The notes beneath the pieces are model-generated. The model was not told the origin of the DNA, did not search any database, and saw only the letters and a list, made by a program, of their open reading frames with translations. Below are positions 17,419-27,495 of a stretch of 64,000 nucleotides of DNA, piece after piece (positions within the stretch are counted from its first letter, which is position 1; each line of letters begins with the position of its first letter). Position numbers and translations under genes: made by a program. Location: positions 1 to 64,000 of the forward strand of contig JAPZTS010000023.1 in NCBI GenBank assembly GCA_027533185.1, written 5' to 3'. Source of the DNA: Leptospira sp. (GTDB taxonomy: Bacteria; Spirochaetota; Leptospiria; Leptospirales; Leptospiraceae).

Positions 17419-18429
17419 ATGATGAACTACTACCTTACGCCTAGACCTAATCCAAATCTTCTTTCTATAGTTATTCCTTGTTATAACGAGGAAGCTGTTA
17501 TACACCACCTCAAAGAAAGATTGAACTCCTTCCAAAAATCGATCGGAATCTCAACCGAAGTTATTTTGGTGAATGATGGAAGTTCGGACCAGACAATCAA
17601 CCTTCTCGTGGATTGGGCGAGGCAAGATTCTTCCATTCAGGTTGTAAGTCTTGCTCGTAATTTTGGTCACCAAATAGCTGTTACGGCCGGTATGGATCAT
17701 GCAAAAGGTGATGTATGTGTTATCATGGATGCTGATTTACAAGATCCACCAGAAGTAATTGTAGAAATGCTCTCAAAATATAGAGAAGGGTATGAAATCG
17801 TTTATGGACAGCGATTGGAACGTGCTGGCGAATCCTGGTTCAAAAAATGGACTGCTTGGGCTTTTTATCGGATTATGAATTTTTTGGTTCACAAAGATTT
17901 ACCTTTGGACTCGGGTGATTTTCGGCTCATTTCTCGCACATGTTTGGACGTGATGGGTACAATGAGAGAAAACCATCGTTTTCTCCGTGGCATGAATGCT
18001 TGGATTGGATTTCCACAAACACCTGTTCACTACAATCGTGATCCTAGAGTTGCTGGCGAAACTAAATATCCTCTCCGCAAAATGTTGAAACTCGCTTTAA
18101 ATGCAGCCATTGCCTTTTCGCCTATACCACTTCGATTCAGCTTAGCATTGGGTTTTATTATCGCAATCTTTGGCTTTTTTTATGGGATCTATGCTCTTTA
18201 TATGGCGTATCTTTATTTCGTATTAGAATTACCAGTTGTGTACAACCGGGGGTGGTCCACGATAGTTGTGCTTATCTGCGTGATTGGAGGATCCATACTG
18301 ATTTCAATTGGAATATTGGGAGAATATGTAGCGCGCATTTTTGAAGAGGTCAAGGGTAGACCTCTCTACTCTGTACATTTTGTTTTGGATAACAAATCGG
18401 CCACTAAAAAATCAAAGAAAAAAAGTTGA
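17419..18429 (+). CDS. Polyprenyl-phosphate glycosyltransferase (GtrB-like GT2)
   Basis: A 336-residue protein with the complete GtrB/DPM1 layout: LSIVIPCYNEEAVI (15-28), LVNDGSSDQT (50-59), ARNFGHQIAVTAGMDHA (79-95) and DADLQDPP (104-111). Two C-terminal membrane helices (about 235-262 and 272-300) and a Lys-rich tail follow. It would transfer a sugar to undecaprenyl phosphate. It is a paralogue of the protein at 2767-3693. The next gene is a convergent GT-C-like membrane protein, a plausible user of its product. ATG 17422 is an equally possible start. Confidence 0.9.
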   Translation: MMNYYLTPRPNPNLLSIVIPCYNEEAVIHHLKERLNSFQKSIGISTEVILVNDGSSDQTINLLVDWARQDSSIQVVSLARNFGHQIAVTAGMDHAKGDVCVIMDADLQDPPEVIVEMLSKYREGYEIVYGQRLERAGESWFKKWTAWAFYRIMNFLVHKDLPLDSGDFRLISRTCLDVMGTMRENHRFLRGMNAWIGFPQTPVHYNRDPRVAGETKYPLRKMLKLALNAAIAFSPIPLRFSLALGFIIAIFGFFYGIYALYMAYLYFVLELPVVYNRGWSTIVVLICVIGGSILISIGILGEYVARIFEEVKGRPLYSVHFVLDNKSATKKSKKKS

Positions 18430-18432
18430 GTT

Positions 18433-19926
18433 TTACTTAGTCAATTTGTACAATTTGATACCCCAAATGGGAATTGTCTGAAAATCAGATACTAGTTTTT
18501 TCATTCTATCTTTTTCGGATTCTGGATATACGGATTGCATAGACGTTTCTACCAAGATGATGTGAGATCCTGGCTTCATTTTTTCGAGTTTGCTTAAATC
18601 CAGTGCACCTGTTGTCAATTTAGGAAATTCTACTACGGTTTGATTTGTTACCAGTCTATTCTGATCAAAATAATAGTTGAAAAAAGTATCTAATCCATAT
18701 GAAAAGAGCTCAGTATCTTTTTCATTTGTAATTAAATACTCCACTGTTTGTTTGTAATGTTCTTTATGTGGTTTGTAATATTCTTTGGTAAAGGAAAGCA
18801 CAAATAGTATAGCGATTAAAGATACTATGATAACCTTTATTTTCTCCTTTGGCTTCTCAAAGCTTTGAATCCATATAGAAACTATTAGGATCAATGGATA
18901 CAAAAGAACCAAAAGATTGCGACCCGTAAGTATAGGTTGAATTAAAGAAATCAACGCAGTAGACACTAAAAAGGATACAATTAAAAATCCAATGTGTTGG
19001 AATTGGAGCCTTGATAGTTTTGAATCAGGGTTATAAAAAAATCTATTTAGGGAACCTTTGTTCTTATAAATTCCGAAGAAGAATAAAAATGCAATTATAG
19101 CATAGACAGGAATTTTTTTATAGGATAGGGAAAAAAAAGTATAATTGAATATTTCAAAATAAACAAATATACCGGTAGTCGGAATCCAGTTGATCCTATC
19201 CGTCTTGGGTAGTAAGACTAATAATTTGTAAATTTCAGGTGAATACAATAGTAACTGTAAAACACCACTAAGAAGTAGAAATTGTATGGTCTTCCATCTT
19301 TTTTGTATGATACTTTGGAAGATTAGAGACAGATAGAGATGTGCTAAAAATAAAATGCCAAAGTAATGTGTATAGGAAGCTAAGGTTCCAAAAATAAGAA
19401 ATTTGGAAAAAGTCTTGATTGACTGTGTATCGTTGGCAATATTATGGATCATTTCCAAAAATACCCAAACAAGCAGAGTGGAAAATAAAATCAGTAGAGA
19501 ATAAGACCTAGCTTCTTGTGCATAGTAAACTGCGCCGTAACTTACCGAAAAAAATACAAAGGCGTAGAGGTCGGTCCCTTCCTTAGATTTAAGGTACCTA
19601 AAGAGGATAATAATTAGAGTGAATGTTGCGACAACAGCACTGAAAGAACGCACTGAAAAAGGTGAGTTAGAAAAACATTGGATCCAAAAATGAAGAAGTA
19701 CACCATGTAAGGGAGGGTTTGTTTCCGATTCAAAACTTACCAAGGTCTCGCCAATGCTTCCAAGCGATGCGTTTAATACAGAAAACAGCTCATCTCCCCA
19801 TAGAGATTGAAGGTCTAGATTCCAGAATCGTAGGAAGACTCCTAAAATTAAAAAAGCGGATGGAACTAGGTAGAAAAAAAAGCCCTCTTTCAAAAATGAA
19901 TTTATTGAGTTCGGTGAAGTTTTCAT
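18433..19926 (-). CDS. GT-C membrane glycosyltransferase (ArnT/PMT-like)
   Basis: A membrane protein of 497 residues from the ATG at 19926. An upstream TTG at 19944 would add six residues and overlap the neighbouring gene. After the first helix it has LQSLWGDELFSVLNAS with an Asp-Glu pair, then ETNPPLHGVLLHFW. These are hallmarks of the PMT_2/ArnT-like GT-C families, which use a polyprenyl-phosphate sugar on the outer face of the membrane. About ten helices precede a ~100-residue polar C-terminal domain. It is convergent with the GtrB-like gene, 3 bp away, and lies 7 bp downstream of the APP1-like gene on the same strand, so the two may be co-transcribed. Confidence 0.8.
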   Translation of the reverse strand: MKTSPNSINSFLKEGFFFYLVPSAFLILGVFLRFWNLDLQSLWGDELFSVLNASLGSIGETLVSFESETNPPLHGVLLHFWIQCFSNSPFSVRSFSAVVATFTLIIILFRYLKSKEGTDLYAFVFFSVSYGAVYYAQEARSYSLLILFSTLLVWVFLEMIHNIANDTQSIKTFSKFLIFGTLASYTHYFGILFLAHLYLSLIFQSIIQKRWKTIQFLLLSGVLQLLLYSPEIYKLLVLLPKTDRINWIPTTGIFVYFEIFNYTFFSLSYKKIPVYAIIAFLFFFGIYKNKGSLNRFFYNPDSKLSRLQFQHIGFLIVSFLVSTALISLIQPILTGRNLLVLLYPLILIVSIWIQSFEKPKEKIKVIIVSLIAILFVLSFTKEYYKPHKEHYKQTVEYLITNEKDTELFSYGLDTFFNYYFDQNRLVTNQTVVEFPKLTTGALDLSKLEKMKPGSHIILVETSMQSVYPESEKDRMKKLVSDFQTIPIWGIKLYKLTK

Positions 19927-19933
19927 ATACTTT

Positions 19934-21478
19934 TTAAGTTCCAAGAGCCGATATCAAACTTTCCTTAAGTTGGGACTGCATTGGAATTGCCTCTTTCGGT
20001 AGTGTCAAATGTTCCAAGATTTCGAAAAGGTAGGTTTCATCTACTAGTTTTCCATCCAATACCTTCCCAACCATTCCTGCAGCCACAGTAAGGACTTGGT
20101 TTAGATCCAGATACCCCTTAGTTCCCAAAATCAACCCCATTCCCATAGCCCCTTCCGTTCCATAAAAAGGAACATTTTCACCCACAAATAATTCGTCGTA
20201 CAATCCGAGCGGTAAAGCCTCCTTTACCTTTTCTCTCATTTCCGTCTCCGATGGTCCCTTGGTTGTTTTGTTGATAAGACTCAAAACTACTGGGTTTTTT
20301 CTGTCATGGATTCTTACTATTTCCTCACCTAACTTTCGTATTCTTTTTGCCGAATCTCTGGTGATTGCATCTCTGCCTAAAAAGTTCAGTTTGTACAAGT
20401 ATTCCTCTAATTCGTCGCCTTCAATTTTTCCAAGGCAGATCAATTGGTATAAGGTGAAAATCATATAATCACTTTCCGTATTATCACCTAAAAGTATTTC
20501 TTTAGAAGGAGTAGGTTGGTAAATCCTATCATAGAGTAAGATTGAGAGTTTGTATGACATTTGATCGAATAAACTCTGGTAGCTTGCCCCTAAGAATTTT
20601 TTTGTGCGCGACCAAGCAGGTCGAAATCCATTCTGAAAAAATTCAATCGGATTAAATAAAGTTCCTACAACTTTATCGAAGACTCCTTTAATCGTCCCTT
20701 CTAAATATTTTAAATGGAGAGATTCAATTTTGATATTGTCTTTGGCGATTGTAGCAAGCATTGTTCTACGAAAAAAATGCGGACTTGCTGAAATAAAGGC
20801 AAGAGGGGCGTTATTCAATTTTTTACGAAGTTCTAAGTAGAGTTCTGGCATACCAGGTAACGCCTGTTTTTGGGCAGGTGTTTCGAAGAGAGTTGTAAAT
20901 TTTCCTTTACCAGAATGGATATCAGTAGCCAGATATGTTTGGTCTATATCAGAAGTGACAATGATTCCAGAGTAGTCTTCCGCAAGGATCCGCAAATTTC
21001 CTTTCCCAACCAAGGTAGTTTTTCCAAGGATTGAATCATCTTTGGAATTTAAGTGGGCCAGGTCTTTAGAATATTGGCGAAAGCTATCTAAACCTTCTAG
21101 GTAGACAAAGAACTGATGGACACCTTCCGGTATTTTTTCACGAATTTCGCAGGAAAAAAATCCATCTTCGTCCGCTTTTACCTTACCAGAGACAAAGATA
21201 GTTTTTCCTTGAGAATCCCTAACTTCGATTTTGAGGACTGGTTTTCTCACTGGGGCAAGAGAAAAATCTAAGAAGGGTGTTATATTTTGTTCTTCCCCAC
21301 TGAAGAGACCCGTAACCAAATCCCAAAGCCCTTCTGCCTTCATCAAATCGGTGATTCCGATATCAACAACTTGGCCTCGGATGTAGGAACGCCTTTCTCT
21401 TCCGAGAGAGCCACCGCAGACAGCGATCCTTTTTATATCAGTAATGGGAGGGGATTGAGAGATTGGTTCCTTAGACAT
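19934..21478 (-). CDS. APP1-type phosphatidate phosphatase-like HAD protein
   Basis: A 514-residue protein with an ATG start and a clear AAAGGA ribosome-binding site. The centre holds a HAD-like core of the APP1 (DUF2183) family: TSDIDQT with the nucleophile pair D177/D179, FISASPHFFRR (228-238) and GDNTESDY (331-338). Known members dephosphorylate phosphatidate or related lipid phosphates. The N-terminal ~140 residues look like a beta-rich domain with GQVVDIG and FVSGKVKADEDG segments. The C-terminal ~115 residues form a second region of unknown role. There is no clear signal peptide. The substrate here is inferred, not shown. Confidence 0.78.
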   Translation of the reverse strand: MSKEPISQSPPITDIKRIAVCGGSLGRERRSYIRGQVVDIGITDLMKAEGLWDLVTGLFSGEEQNITPFLDFSLAPVRKPVLKIEVRDSQGKTIFVSGKVKADEDGFFSCEIREKIPEGVHQFFVYLEGLDSFRQYSKDLAHLNSKDDSILGKTTLVGKGNLRILAEDYSGIIVTSDIDQTYLATDIHSGKGKFTTLFETPAQKQALPGMPELYLELRKKLNNAPLAFISASPHFFRRTMLATIAKDNIKIESLHLKYLEGTIKGVFDKVVGTLFNPIEFFQNGFRPAWSRTKKFLGASYQSLFDQMSYKLSILLYDRIYQPTPSKEILLGDNTESDYMIFTLYQLICLGKIEGDELEEYLYKLNFLGRDAITRDSAKRIRKLGEEIVRIHDRKNPVVLSLINKTTKGPSETEMREKVKEALPLGLYDELFVGENVPFYGTEGAMGMGLILGTKGYLDLNQVLTVAAGMVGKVLDGKLVDETYLFEILEHLTLPKEAIPMQSQLKESLISALGT

Positions 21479-21524
21479 TAGGTTCCTTTAGTCTAATAAA
21501 AACAGGAGAACGTCTACCCTTTTT

Positions 21525-23309
21525 ATGGTTTCTATTCGAAGTACTTCCGATTTTGTCAAACTCCTTCAATCCGAAAAGGAACTCCATGTCATCCATGATC
21601 TCGTAGATCCTAATCTTGAACTTGCTGAAATCCAGAGACGGGTAGTGGCAAAAAAAGGTCCAGCACTCCTCTTCACCAATGTCAAAGGAACCAAATTTCC
21701 TGTTGCAACAAATCTTTATGGTTCTGAAAAGAGAATCCATCTCGCTTTTGGACCAAAACCTGTTCAGAATATCCAAAGGCTTGCGAAACTAGCAAAGGAG
21801 ATTATCCCCCCCCGTTTCTCCCGTCTGTGGAAGGACAGGAGTCTTGGACTTTTGCCGTTTCAGGTGGGTTTGAAGCGGATTCGCGGAGGTGAGATTCTCC
21901 AATCCGATTTGGGGGAGAATACCGATGCGCTTCCGAAACTCGTTTCCTGGCCAGAGGATGGTGGGCCCTTCGTCACCCTGCCATTAGTGTACACCCAACA
22001 TCCAAAACTTGGCTCTGGCAATTTGGGAATGTACCGTGTGCAACTCTTTGGTGACCGAACTGTCGGGATGCATATCCAGATCCATCGGGGGGGAGGATTC
22101 CATTATTACGAAGCTGAAAAGGAAGGTCAGAGTCTACCAGCGCATGTCTACGTAGGAGGTCCGCCAGCACTCACCATCGCTGCAGTGGCTCCTCTTCCAG
22201 AAGAGATACCGGAATTGGTATTTGCATCCTTTCTGATGGGAGAGAAGCTCCGTCTAACGGAAAAAAAATCAGTATCTCCTTATCCCATTGTTTCTGATGC
22301 TGATTTTGCAATCATTGGAAAAATCCCTCCCAAAAAAAGAAAACCAGAAGGGCCCTTTGGTGACCACTATGGTTACTATTCTTTGTTACATGATTACCCC
22401 TATTTGGAGATTTCGCATGTTTTACACAGGAAAGACGCAATTTGGGCCGCGACAGTTGTAGGCAGACCACCACAAGAAGACCACTACATCGCAGAGTTTT
22501 TGCAGGATTTATTATCTCCACTTTTTCCACTGGTAATGCCACAGGTATTGGGAGTGTGGGCCTATGAAGAGTCGGGTGTTCATTCGCTGGCAGCTGCCAT
22601 CGTAAAGGAAAGATACTTCCGAGAAGCCTTTATGGGTGCGCTTAGGATTTTAGGAGAAGGACAATTGTCGCTTACTAAGTGTTTAATGGTGACAAATGAA
22701 AGAATCAATTTGAAAAATTTCAGTGAAACCTTTAAAGTTATAGTCGAACGATGTGATCCCCGAACAGATCTTTTTATTTTCTCCAATATCAGCCAAGATA
22801 CATTGGATTACACCAGTGGAACGGTTAATAAAGGAAGTAAAATGTTGTTTTTGGGAATTACGGAAGGTGAAAAAGAACCCAAATTTCCGAATTTAAAAAA
22901 GAGTTTTACAGAATCTTTTAAAGATAGTCGATTCTCACAACCAGTTGTATTTCTACCAGGAGTTCTTGTTGTAAAAGGGACAAAGTTCGCTGTGGATGAT
23001 AAATTAGCAAAATATTTATTAAATGAAAACCTGAACGGTTTTCATTATGTGTTTTTGGTTGATGATTCCGGAGATGCCACCAAATCAGATTCAGATTTTA
23101 TATGGACGATGTTTACAAGAATGGAACCTGCTTCTGACGTACATTCTAAAACCAATGTATACAAGAATCATATATCTTTTGAACCACCTGTGGTCTTTGA
23201 CTGTAGGATGAAACCTTGGATTCCAAAAGTACTGGTGCCCAACTCCGAAACTAGCAAATCAGTCGACCAGAAATTTCAATCGATGATAGATTCCTTACCA
23301 GGCGGATAA
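21525..23309 (+). CDS. UbiD-family prenylated-FMN decarboxylase
   Basis: A 594-residue protein of the UbiD family, which uses prenylated FMN to decarboxylate aromatic or unsaturated acids. Seen motifs are the early GPALLFTNVKG and FPVATNLYGS, GGGFHYYEAE, VYVGGPPALTIAAVAPLP and EGPFGDHYGYY (from E275), all in family order. The family includes UbiD of ubiquinone synthesis and the decarboxylase of the futalosine menaquinone route; which reaction applies is not decided by the sequence. An AGGAGA site lies 15 bases before the ATG, a rather long spacing. It diverges from the APP1-like gene over 46 bp and is followed at 10 bp by cheR. Confidence 0.9.
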   Translation: MVSIRSTSDFVKLLQSEKELHVIHDLVDPNLELAEIQRRVVAKKGPALLFTNVKGTKFPVATNLYGSEKRIHLAFGPKPVQNIQRLAKLAKEIIPPRFSRLWKDRSLGLLPFQVGLKRIRGGEILQSDLGENTDALPKLVSWPEDGGPFVTLPLVYTQHPKLGSGNLGMYRVQLFGDRTVGMHIQIHRGGGFHYYEAEKEGQSLPAHVYVGGPPALTIAAVAPLPEEIPELVFASFLMGEKLRLTEKKSVSPYPIVSDADFAIIGKIPPKKRKPEGPFGDHYGYYSLLHDYPYLEISHVLHRKDAIWAATVVGRPPQEDHYIAEFLQDLLSPLFPLVMPQVLGVWAYEESGVHSLAAAIVKERYFREAFMGALRILGEGQLSLTKCLMVTNERINLKNFSETFKVIVERCDPRTDLFIFSNISQDTLDYTSGTVNKGSKMLFLGITEGEKEPKFPNLKKSFTESFKDSRFSQPVVFLPGVLVVKGTKFAVDDKLAKYLLNENLNGFHYVFLVDDSGDATKSDSDFIWTMFTRMEPASDVHSKTNVYKNHISFEPPVVFDCRMKPWIPKVLVPNSETSKSVDQKFQSMIDSLPGG

Positions 23310-23319
23310 GTAATTTTCT

Positions 23320-24531
23320 TTGAGAAACGATGTCTTTGATTCCTTTCAATCTCTTTTATTAGAAAAGACGGGAATATTAATACAGCCAGATGAAAAATGG
23401 AAATTACTTTCTCACGCGTTAGGGGAAGAAAAACTGAAAGAGATCGTCGAACTAGAAAAAACGGGAAAAGTCTATTCGGATTGGGAGTTAGTTCTAAAGA
23501 CCCTTAACATTTCCGAAACCTATTTTTTTAGAGATCCGAATCAACTTTTGGTTCTCTTCCAAAAAATGATTCCTAAAATTCCGAGAAATTTAGAAGAGCC
23601 ATTTCAGATTTGTAGCGCAGGATGTTCTAAAGGAGAGGAGGTGTATACCCTTGCAATTCTTTGCAAACTCCAAGTAGGTGGGTTATTCTTTGATTTTTCA
23701 GTCACTGGTTACGACTTACAAGCTGAATCGATTGAATTTGCAAAACGTGGGATTTACTCTAAATACAGCGTAAGAAATGAACTTTTTTCTGGATTTAATG
23801 ATTATTTGCATAAAACTGATGATCATATTTTAATTTCTCCTTCACTGGTTCCATATGTAAAATTCGAGAAAAAGAATATTCTGATGGAATCAATGAATAC
23901 ATTTCATCTTATTGTCTGTCGGAATGTTCTTATTTATTTTGATGAAGAGAAAAAGAAGGACTTGATTAAAAATCTTTCAAATCATCTGAAACCAGGTGGT
24001 ATACTTGTCCTCGGGCATAGTGAATTTTTAGAATCAATTCCTGGGCTTTCGCCCTTAAGCCATAACGGCATGCGGTTTTTCCAAAAGCCTATTCATTCCA
24101 CGAGATTGGAGTCTCTTTCGCTCAAAAGACTGACAGACGAGAAAGGGGAAGTATTTAAGGACAGGGATAAAATAGATAATCAAACTCAGAGATTAAAATT
24201 GGACAATAGCCAATCTGTTGTATCAAGATCTAATTTAAATGAGGAAAATCCGATCCATATCGCAAATCCGACTAGAGATTCTCCTAAAATCCCTGACGGC
24301 GGTGGGGCTATCCAAACTCTTTTGCACAGACTCTATGAAAACCCGAAAGATATAGGAACCTATTACGATCTTTCCAATCTGTTTTGGGAACAGGGGGACC
24401 GCACGAAGGCTCGATTCTACCAGGCGCAGGCTTGGACGATCTTCAAGAATGACCTCCGTCTTTCCGAAATTCTAAAGGAGAGAGGGGAATGGAAGGATGA
24501 GTGGGAGGAATACCTGCACCATCCGATATAG
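23320..24531 (+). CDS. cheR: Chemotaxis protein methyltransferase CheR with C-terminal extension
   Basis: A 403-residue protein with a TTG start. The N-terminal helical domain is followed by TYFFRDPNQL (68-76, with the conserved Arg71) and the SAM-binding CSAGCSKGEEVYTLAI (98-113). FHLIVCRNVLIYFDEE and LKPGGILVLGHSE follow. It methylates glutamates of the chemoreceptor. CheR core enzymes are about 270-290 residues; here a variable linker (about 265-325) leads to an extra ~70-residue helical segment resembling a TPR-type repeat (YYDLSNLFWEQGDRTKARFY). It heads the operon with a CheW-like protein, MCP, CheA, CheB and a cyclase. Confidence 0.93.
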   Translation: MRNDVFDSFQSLLLEKTGILIQPDEKWKLLSHALGEEKLKEIVELEKTGKVYSDWELVLKTLNISETYFFRDPNQLLVLFQKMIPKIPRNLEEPFQICSAGCSKGEEVYTLAILCKLQVGGLFFDFSVTGYDLQAESIEFAKRGIYSKYSVRNELFSGFNDYLHKTDDHILISPSLVPYVKFEKKNILMESMNTFHLIVCRNVLIYFDEEKKKDLIKNLSNHLKPGGILVLGHSEFLESIPGLSPLSHNGMRFFQKPIHSTRLESLSLKRLTDEKGEVFKDRDKIDNQTQRLKLDNSQSVVSRSNLNEENPIHIANPTRDSPKIPDGGGAIQTLLHRLYENPKDIGTYYDLSNLFWEQGDRTKARFYQAQAWTIFKNDLRLSEILKERGEWKDEWEEYLHHPI

Positions 24532-24534
24532 ATT

Positions 24535-25524
24535 ATGAACCAAGAAAGAGACTGGCTTTTTTTTAAACTTAGGAAAAGAACCTATGCCATCCTCGCCTCT
24601 GATATATACGAGATTTTATGGCTTTTGCCAATATCGGAAACCTTACTTGGTGGGCGGGCCGTTTTTGGAACCATAAACAAACGTGGGCGGAATGTTCAAA
24701 TATTCGATTTGAATCTATTTTGGGATAGAGAACCCGAAACTTACAACCCAGATGGGCAAATCCTTCTTCTGGATGAGAGTTACGGGTTTGTGATTGATGA
24801 AATTGTAGGCGTGCTCAAACTACCGATTCCGAACTTTCTTCCTCCAAAAGAAATCCATGGAATTTGGGACGAACAGGTGATACATGGAGATAAAGTTACT
24901 TTTCTCGATGTAAAACATTTTTATCCGCAAGACAAGTATCCATTAACAAATCATTATGAGTCAGATACCATTCAGAAGAAACAAGATTGGTACAAAAGAT
25001 CTTATATGAGTTTAGGAGCTGAATGGATAGAAACGCTGGAAAAACGGGTTTTGGCAGAGGGCCGAGAGTTTGTAGCTGAAAAGACCAATGAAGGACTAAA
25101 GCCCTATTCCATTGTAAAAGTTGGTGAGGAACAATTGGCAATCAGTCTGGAACATATTGTAGAGTTTTCGGATCCAATTTTACTCACCCCTGCACCAAAC
25201 ATGAGTTTTTTATTTTCTGGATTTATGAATTTACGTGGTGATGTCCTCCCTGTATTATCATTACAAAATTTTCTAAACGAAGGAATTGGGTCAAAATCGT
25301 TCGGAAAGGTTGTCGTAATAAAGTCGCAAGACCTTTCTTTTGGTCTATTTGTTGACGAGTTGATTGATGTAATTTATGAAAAACCTGAAAACCGACTTTC
25401 TTCTCCGACTGGAGCTGGGTCAGACGGTGGAGGAGTATTGGAAGGTTCTTTTCGAATCGAAGAAAAGTTTGTTTCCATTTTGAATGTTTCGCAATTGATC
25501 AAAAAGGCTAAGGTAAGTTTGTAA
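24535..25524 (+). CDS. CheW-like coupling protein with two CheW domains
   Basis: A 329-residue protein with two CheW-type SH3-like domains in tandem. The first covers about residues 5-140 (WLFFKLRKRTYAILASDI, VFGTINKRGRNVQIFDL) and the second about 170-325 (YSIVKVGEEQLAISLEHIVEF, GFMNLRGDVLPVLSL). A charged linker joins them. Single CheW is about 150-170 residues, so this is a double form that could bridge two receptor or kinase partners in the signalling array. It starts 3 bp after cheR and its stop directly abuts the MCP start, so the operon is tightly coupled. Confidence 0.87.
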   Translation: MNQERDWLFFKLRKRTYAILASDIYEILWLLPISETLLGGRAVFGTINKRGRNVQIFDLNLFWDREPETYNPDGQILLLDESYGFVIDEIVGVLKLPIPNFLPPKEIHGIWDEQVIHGDKVTFLDVKHFYPQDKYPLTNHYESDTIQKKQDWYKRSYMSLGAEWIETLEKRVLAEGREFVAEKTNEGLKPYSIVKVGEEQLAISLEHIVEFSDPILLTPAPNMSFLFSGFMNLRGDVLPVLSLQNFLNEGIGSKSFGKVVVIKSQDLSFGLFVDELIDVIYEKPENRLSSPTGAGSDGGGVLEGSFRIEEKFVSILNVSQLIKKAKVSL

Positions 25525-27486
25525 ATGAAAATCCTTCAAAAGTTCGACCAACTGAATTTAAAAACAAAACTCCTATTTTTTTCGCTCTTTATGGCGTTCT
25601 CAATTTCAGGAGTTCTGTCCGTTATATTTCTTTGGATTGCAGGAAACTCTGCAGAAGAAAATACAAAAGCCTTGATGTCCAATATTCGAGAAACTAAATC
25701 AAAACAAATTCTCGCTTATTTTGAAACAAAAAAAACAGACCTTCTAACACTGAGTAACTCCTATGATATACAATATGCTTTCGAAGAGTTCACTTCATCC
25801 TATAAAAAATTATATGGTACTGCGGGTAGAAAACGGGCAGAGACTTATCTCAAGGAAAAGTACATCAGTGGCAATCCGAATAAAATTGGAGAAAAAGACA
25901 ATTTTGAAGATGCTTTGGATGGATCCGCATACAGTGAAGTACATAGGAGATACCAACCATTTTTTCGGAACTATATCAAACAGAAGAGATATTACGATTT
26001 ATTTTTTGTAGATTTAGAAGGAAATTTAATTTATACCGTATTCAAGGAGTTAGATTATGCTACGAATCTGCTCACGGGCGATTACCAAAGCACCAATATT
26101 GCAAGATTGTATCGCGAAGTAAGAAATTATCCCAGAGGTCAATTTGGGTTTATAGATTTTGAAGGGTATGCTCCTTCCAACGGCGATCCCGCTTCATTTA
26201 TAGGAACACCAGTGTTTAAAGGAGATAGACTCATTGGCGTATTACTAGCTCAACTACCTATCGATGAAATCAACTCCGTGATGAAGGATGATTTTTTAGG
26301 TGCGAATGGTGCTATTTATCTAATCGGAAAGGATAGTTTGTTTCGAACAGCAGACTACCGTTATCCGAATGAAGGATATATTCTTAAGAAAAAAAATGAC
26401 TCAAAACTCCTCGGGCAGGCTTTGCTTGGTGAGGTAGGCGTTACTAGAGAAACAGACTACCGTGGTGTCCAAACATTCGTATCATTTGGTAAAATAAGTA
26501 TTTACGGAACAGATTTTGTCATTCTCGCAGAATACGATGTTGATGCGGCTCTCCAATCTTTATCAGAAATGAAATGGAAAGTTTTCTTAGGATTTTCGAT
26601 TGTGATGATCGTACTTTTGGTGTTAACTTACTTAATGGCAACTGGAATTAGTAAACCTATACTCGAAGCAGTTTCGATTCTTTCTAGCTCTACTAGAGAG
26701 ATTGCGGCAACAGTGGAACAGCAGGAGAAAACCGCTCAAATGCAATCCGCTTCGGTTAATGAAACGAGTACGACAATGGCCGAGCTCAGCGCCAGCGCGA
26801 AACATACGGCCGAACAATCTGCTAATGTATCTTCTAAGTCAAGAGAAGCCGAGGAAAGTGCTAGGGTCGGTCGAGAACGAGTGAGCGAGATGGTTGGTTC
26901 TATGGCAGAACTCCGAAATAAAGTATCCATTATAAGCGATCAGATCTTACAATTATCCGAAAAAAACAATCAAATTAGTGGGATCATAGGCCTTGTTTCG
27001 GATATAGCCAATCAAACTAATATGTTGGCATTGAATGCTGCCGTCGAAGCAGCCAGGGCCGGTGAGTATGGGAAAGGTTTTGCTGTTGTCGCAAGTGAGA
27101 TTCGAAAACTTGCCGATGAATCCAAGCGCAGTGCTGATAAAATCCAAGGGATACTTACAGAAATTAGACGAGCTACAGATTCAACTGTGATGGCCGCGGA
27201 AGAGGGGAACAAACGGGTTGAATTGTCAGCTAATTTAGGTGAGGATGTTGTTCGTGCTTTTCAATCTGTATTTGATTCGATTAGTTTGGTCTATACTTCC
27301 ACAGAACAAATTTCATTGAATGTTAAACAACAATCCACTGCAATTTCAGAAGTTGTCCAAGCTATGAACAATTTGAACCATGGCTCGAGAGAGACTGCTA
27401 CAGGGATCACTCAGACAAAAGTTGGAATCAGGCAAGTAGATGATGCTACAATCTCCTTAAAACAAATTGTGGAAGGGAAAAAGTAA
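25525..27486 (+). CDS. Methyl-accepting chemotaxis protein, apparently HAMP-less
   Basis: A 653-residue transmembrane receptor. TM1 lies at about 18-39 and TM2 at about 352-372. Between them is a ~310-residue extracytoplasmic sensor with Cache-like features ([37 protein letters not shown]). The cytoplasmic part has the conserved signalling hairpin [19 protein letters not shown] (492-510) and [17 protein letters not shown] (517-533). A normal HAMP region is not visible: coiled-coil adaptation helices start within ~20 residues of TM2. The C-terminus lacks the NWETF-type pentapeptide used to tether CheR. The ligand is unknown. Its place between the CheW-like gene and cheA indicates it feeds this pathway. 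Confidence 0.92.
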   Translation: MKILQKFDQLNLKTKLLFFSLFMAFSISGVLSVIFLWIAGNSAEENTKALMSNIRETKSKQILAYFETKKTDLLTLSNSYDIQYAFEEFTSSYKKLYGTAGRKRAETYLKEKYISGNPNKIGEKDNFEDALDGSAYSEVHRRYQPFFRNYIKQKRYYDLFFVDLEGNLIYTVFKELDYATNLLTGDYQSTNIARLYREVRNYPRGQFGFIDFEGYAPSNGDPASFIGTPVFKGDRLIGVLLAQLPIDEINSVMKDDFLGANGAIYLIGKDSLFRTADYRYPNEGYILKKKNDSKLLGQALLGEVGVTRETDYRGVQTFVSFGKISIYGTDFVILAEYDVDAALQSLSEMKWKVFLGFSIVMIVLLVLTYLMATGISKPILEAVSILSSSTREIAATVEQQEKTAQMQSASVNETSTTMAELSASAKHTAEQSANVSSKSREAEESARVGRERVSEMVGSMAELRNKVSIISDQILQLSEKNNQISGIIGLVSDIANQTNMLALNAAVEAARAGEYGKGFAVVASEIRKLADESKRSADKIQGILTEIRRATDSTVMAAEEGNKRVELSANLGEDVVRAFQSVFDSISLVYTSTEQISLNVKQQSTAISEVVQAMNNLNHGSRETATGITQTKVGIRQVDDATISLKQIVEGKK

Positions 27487-27495
27487 GATTCATTT

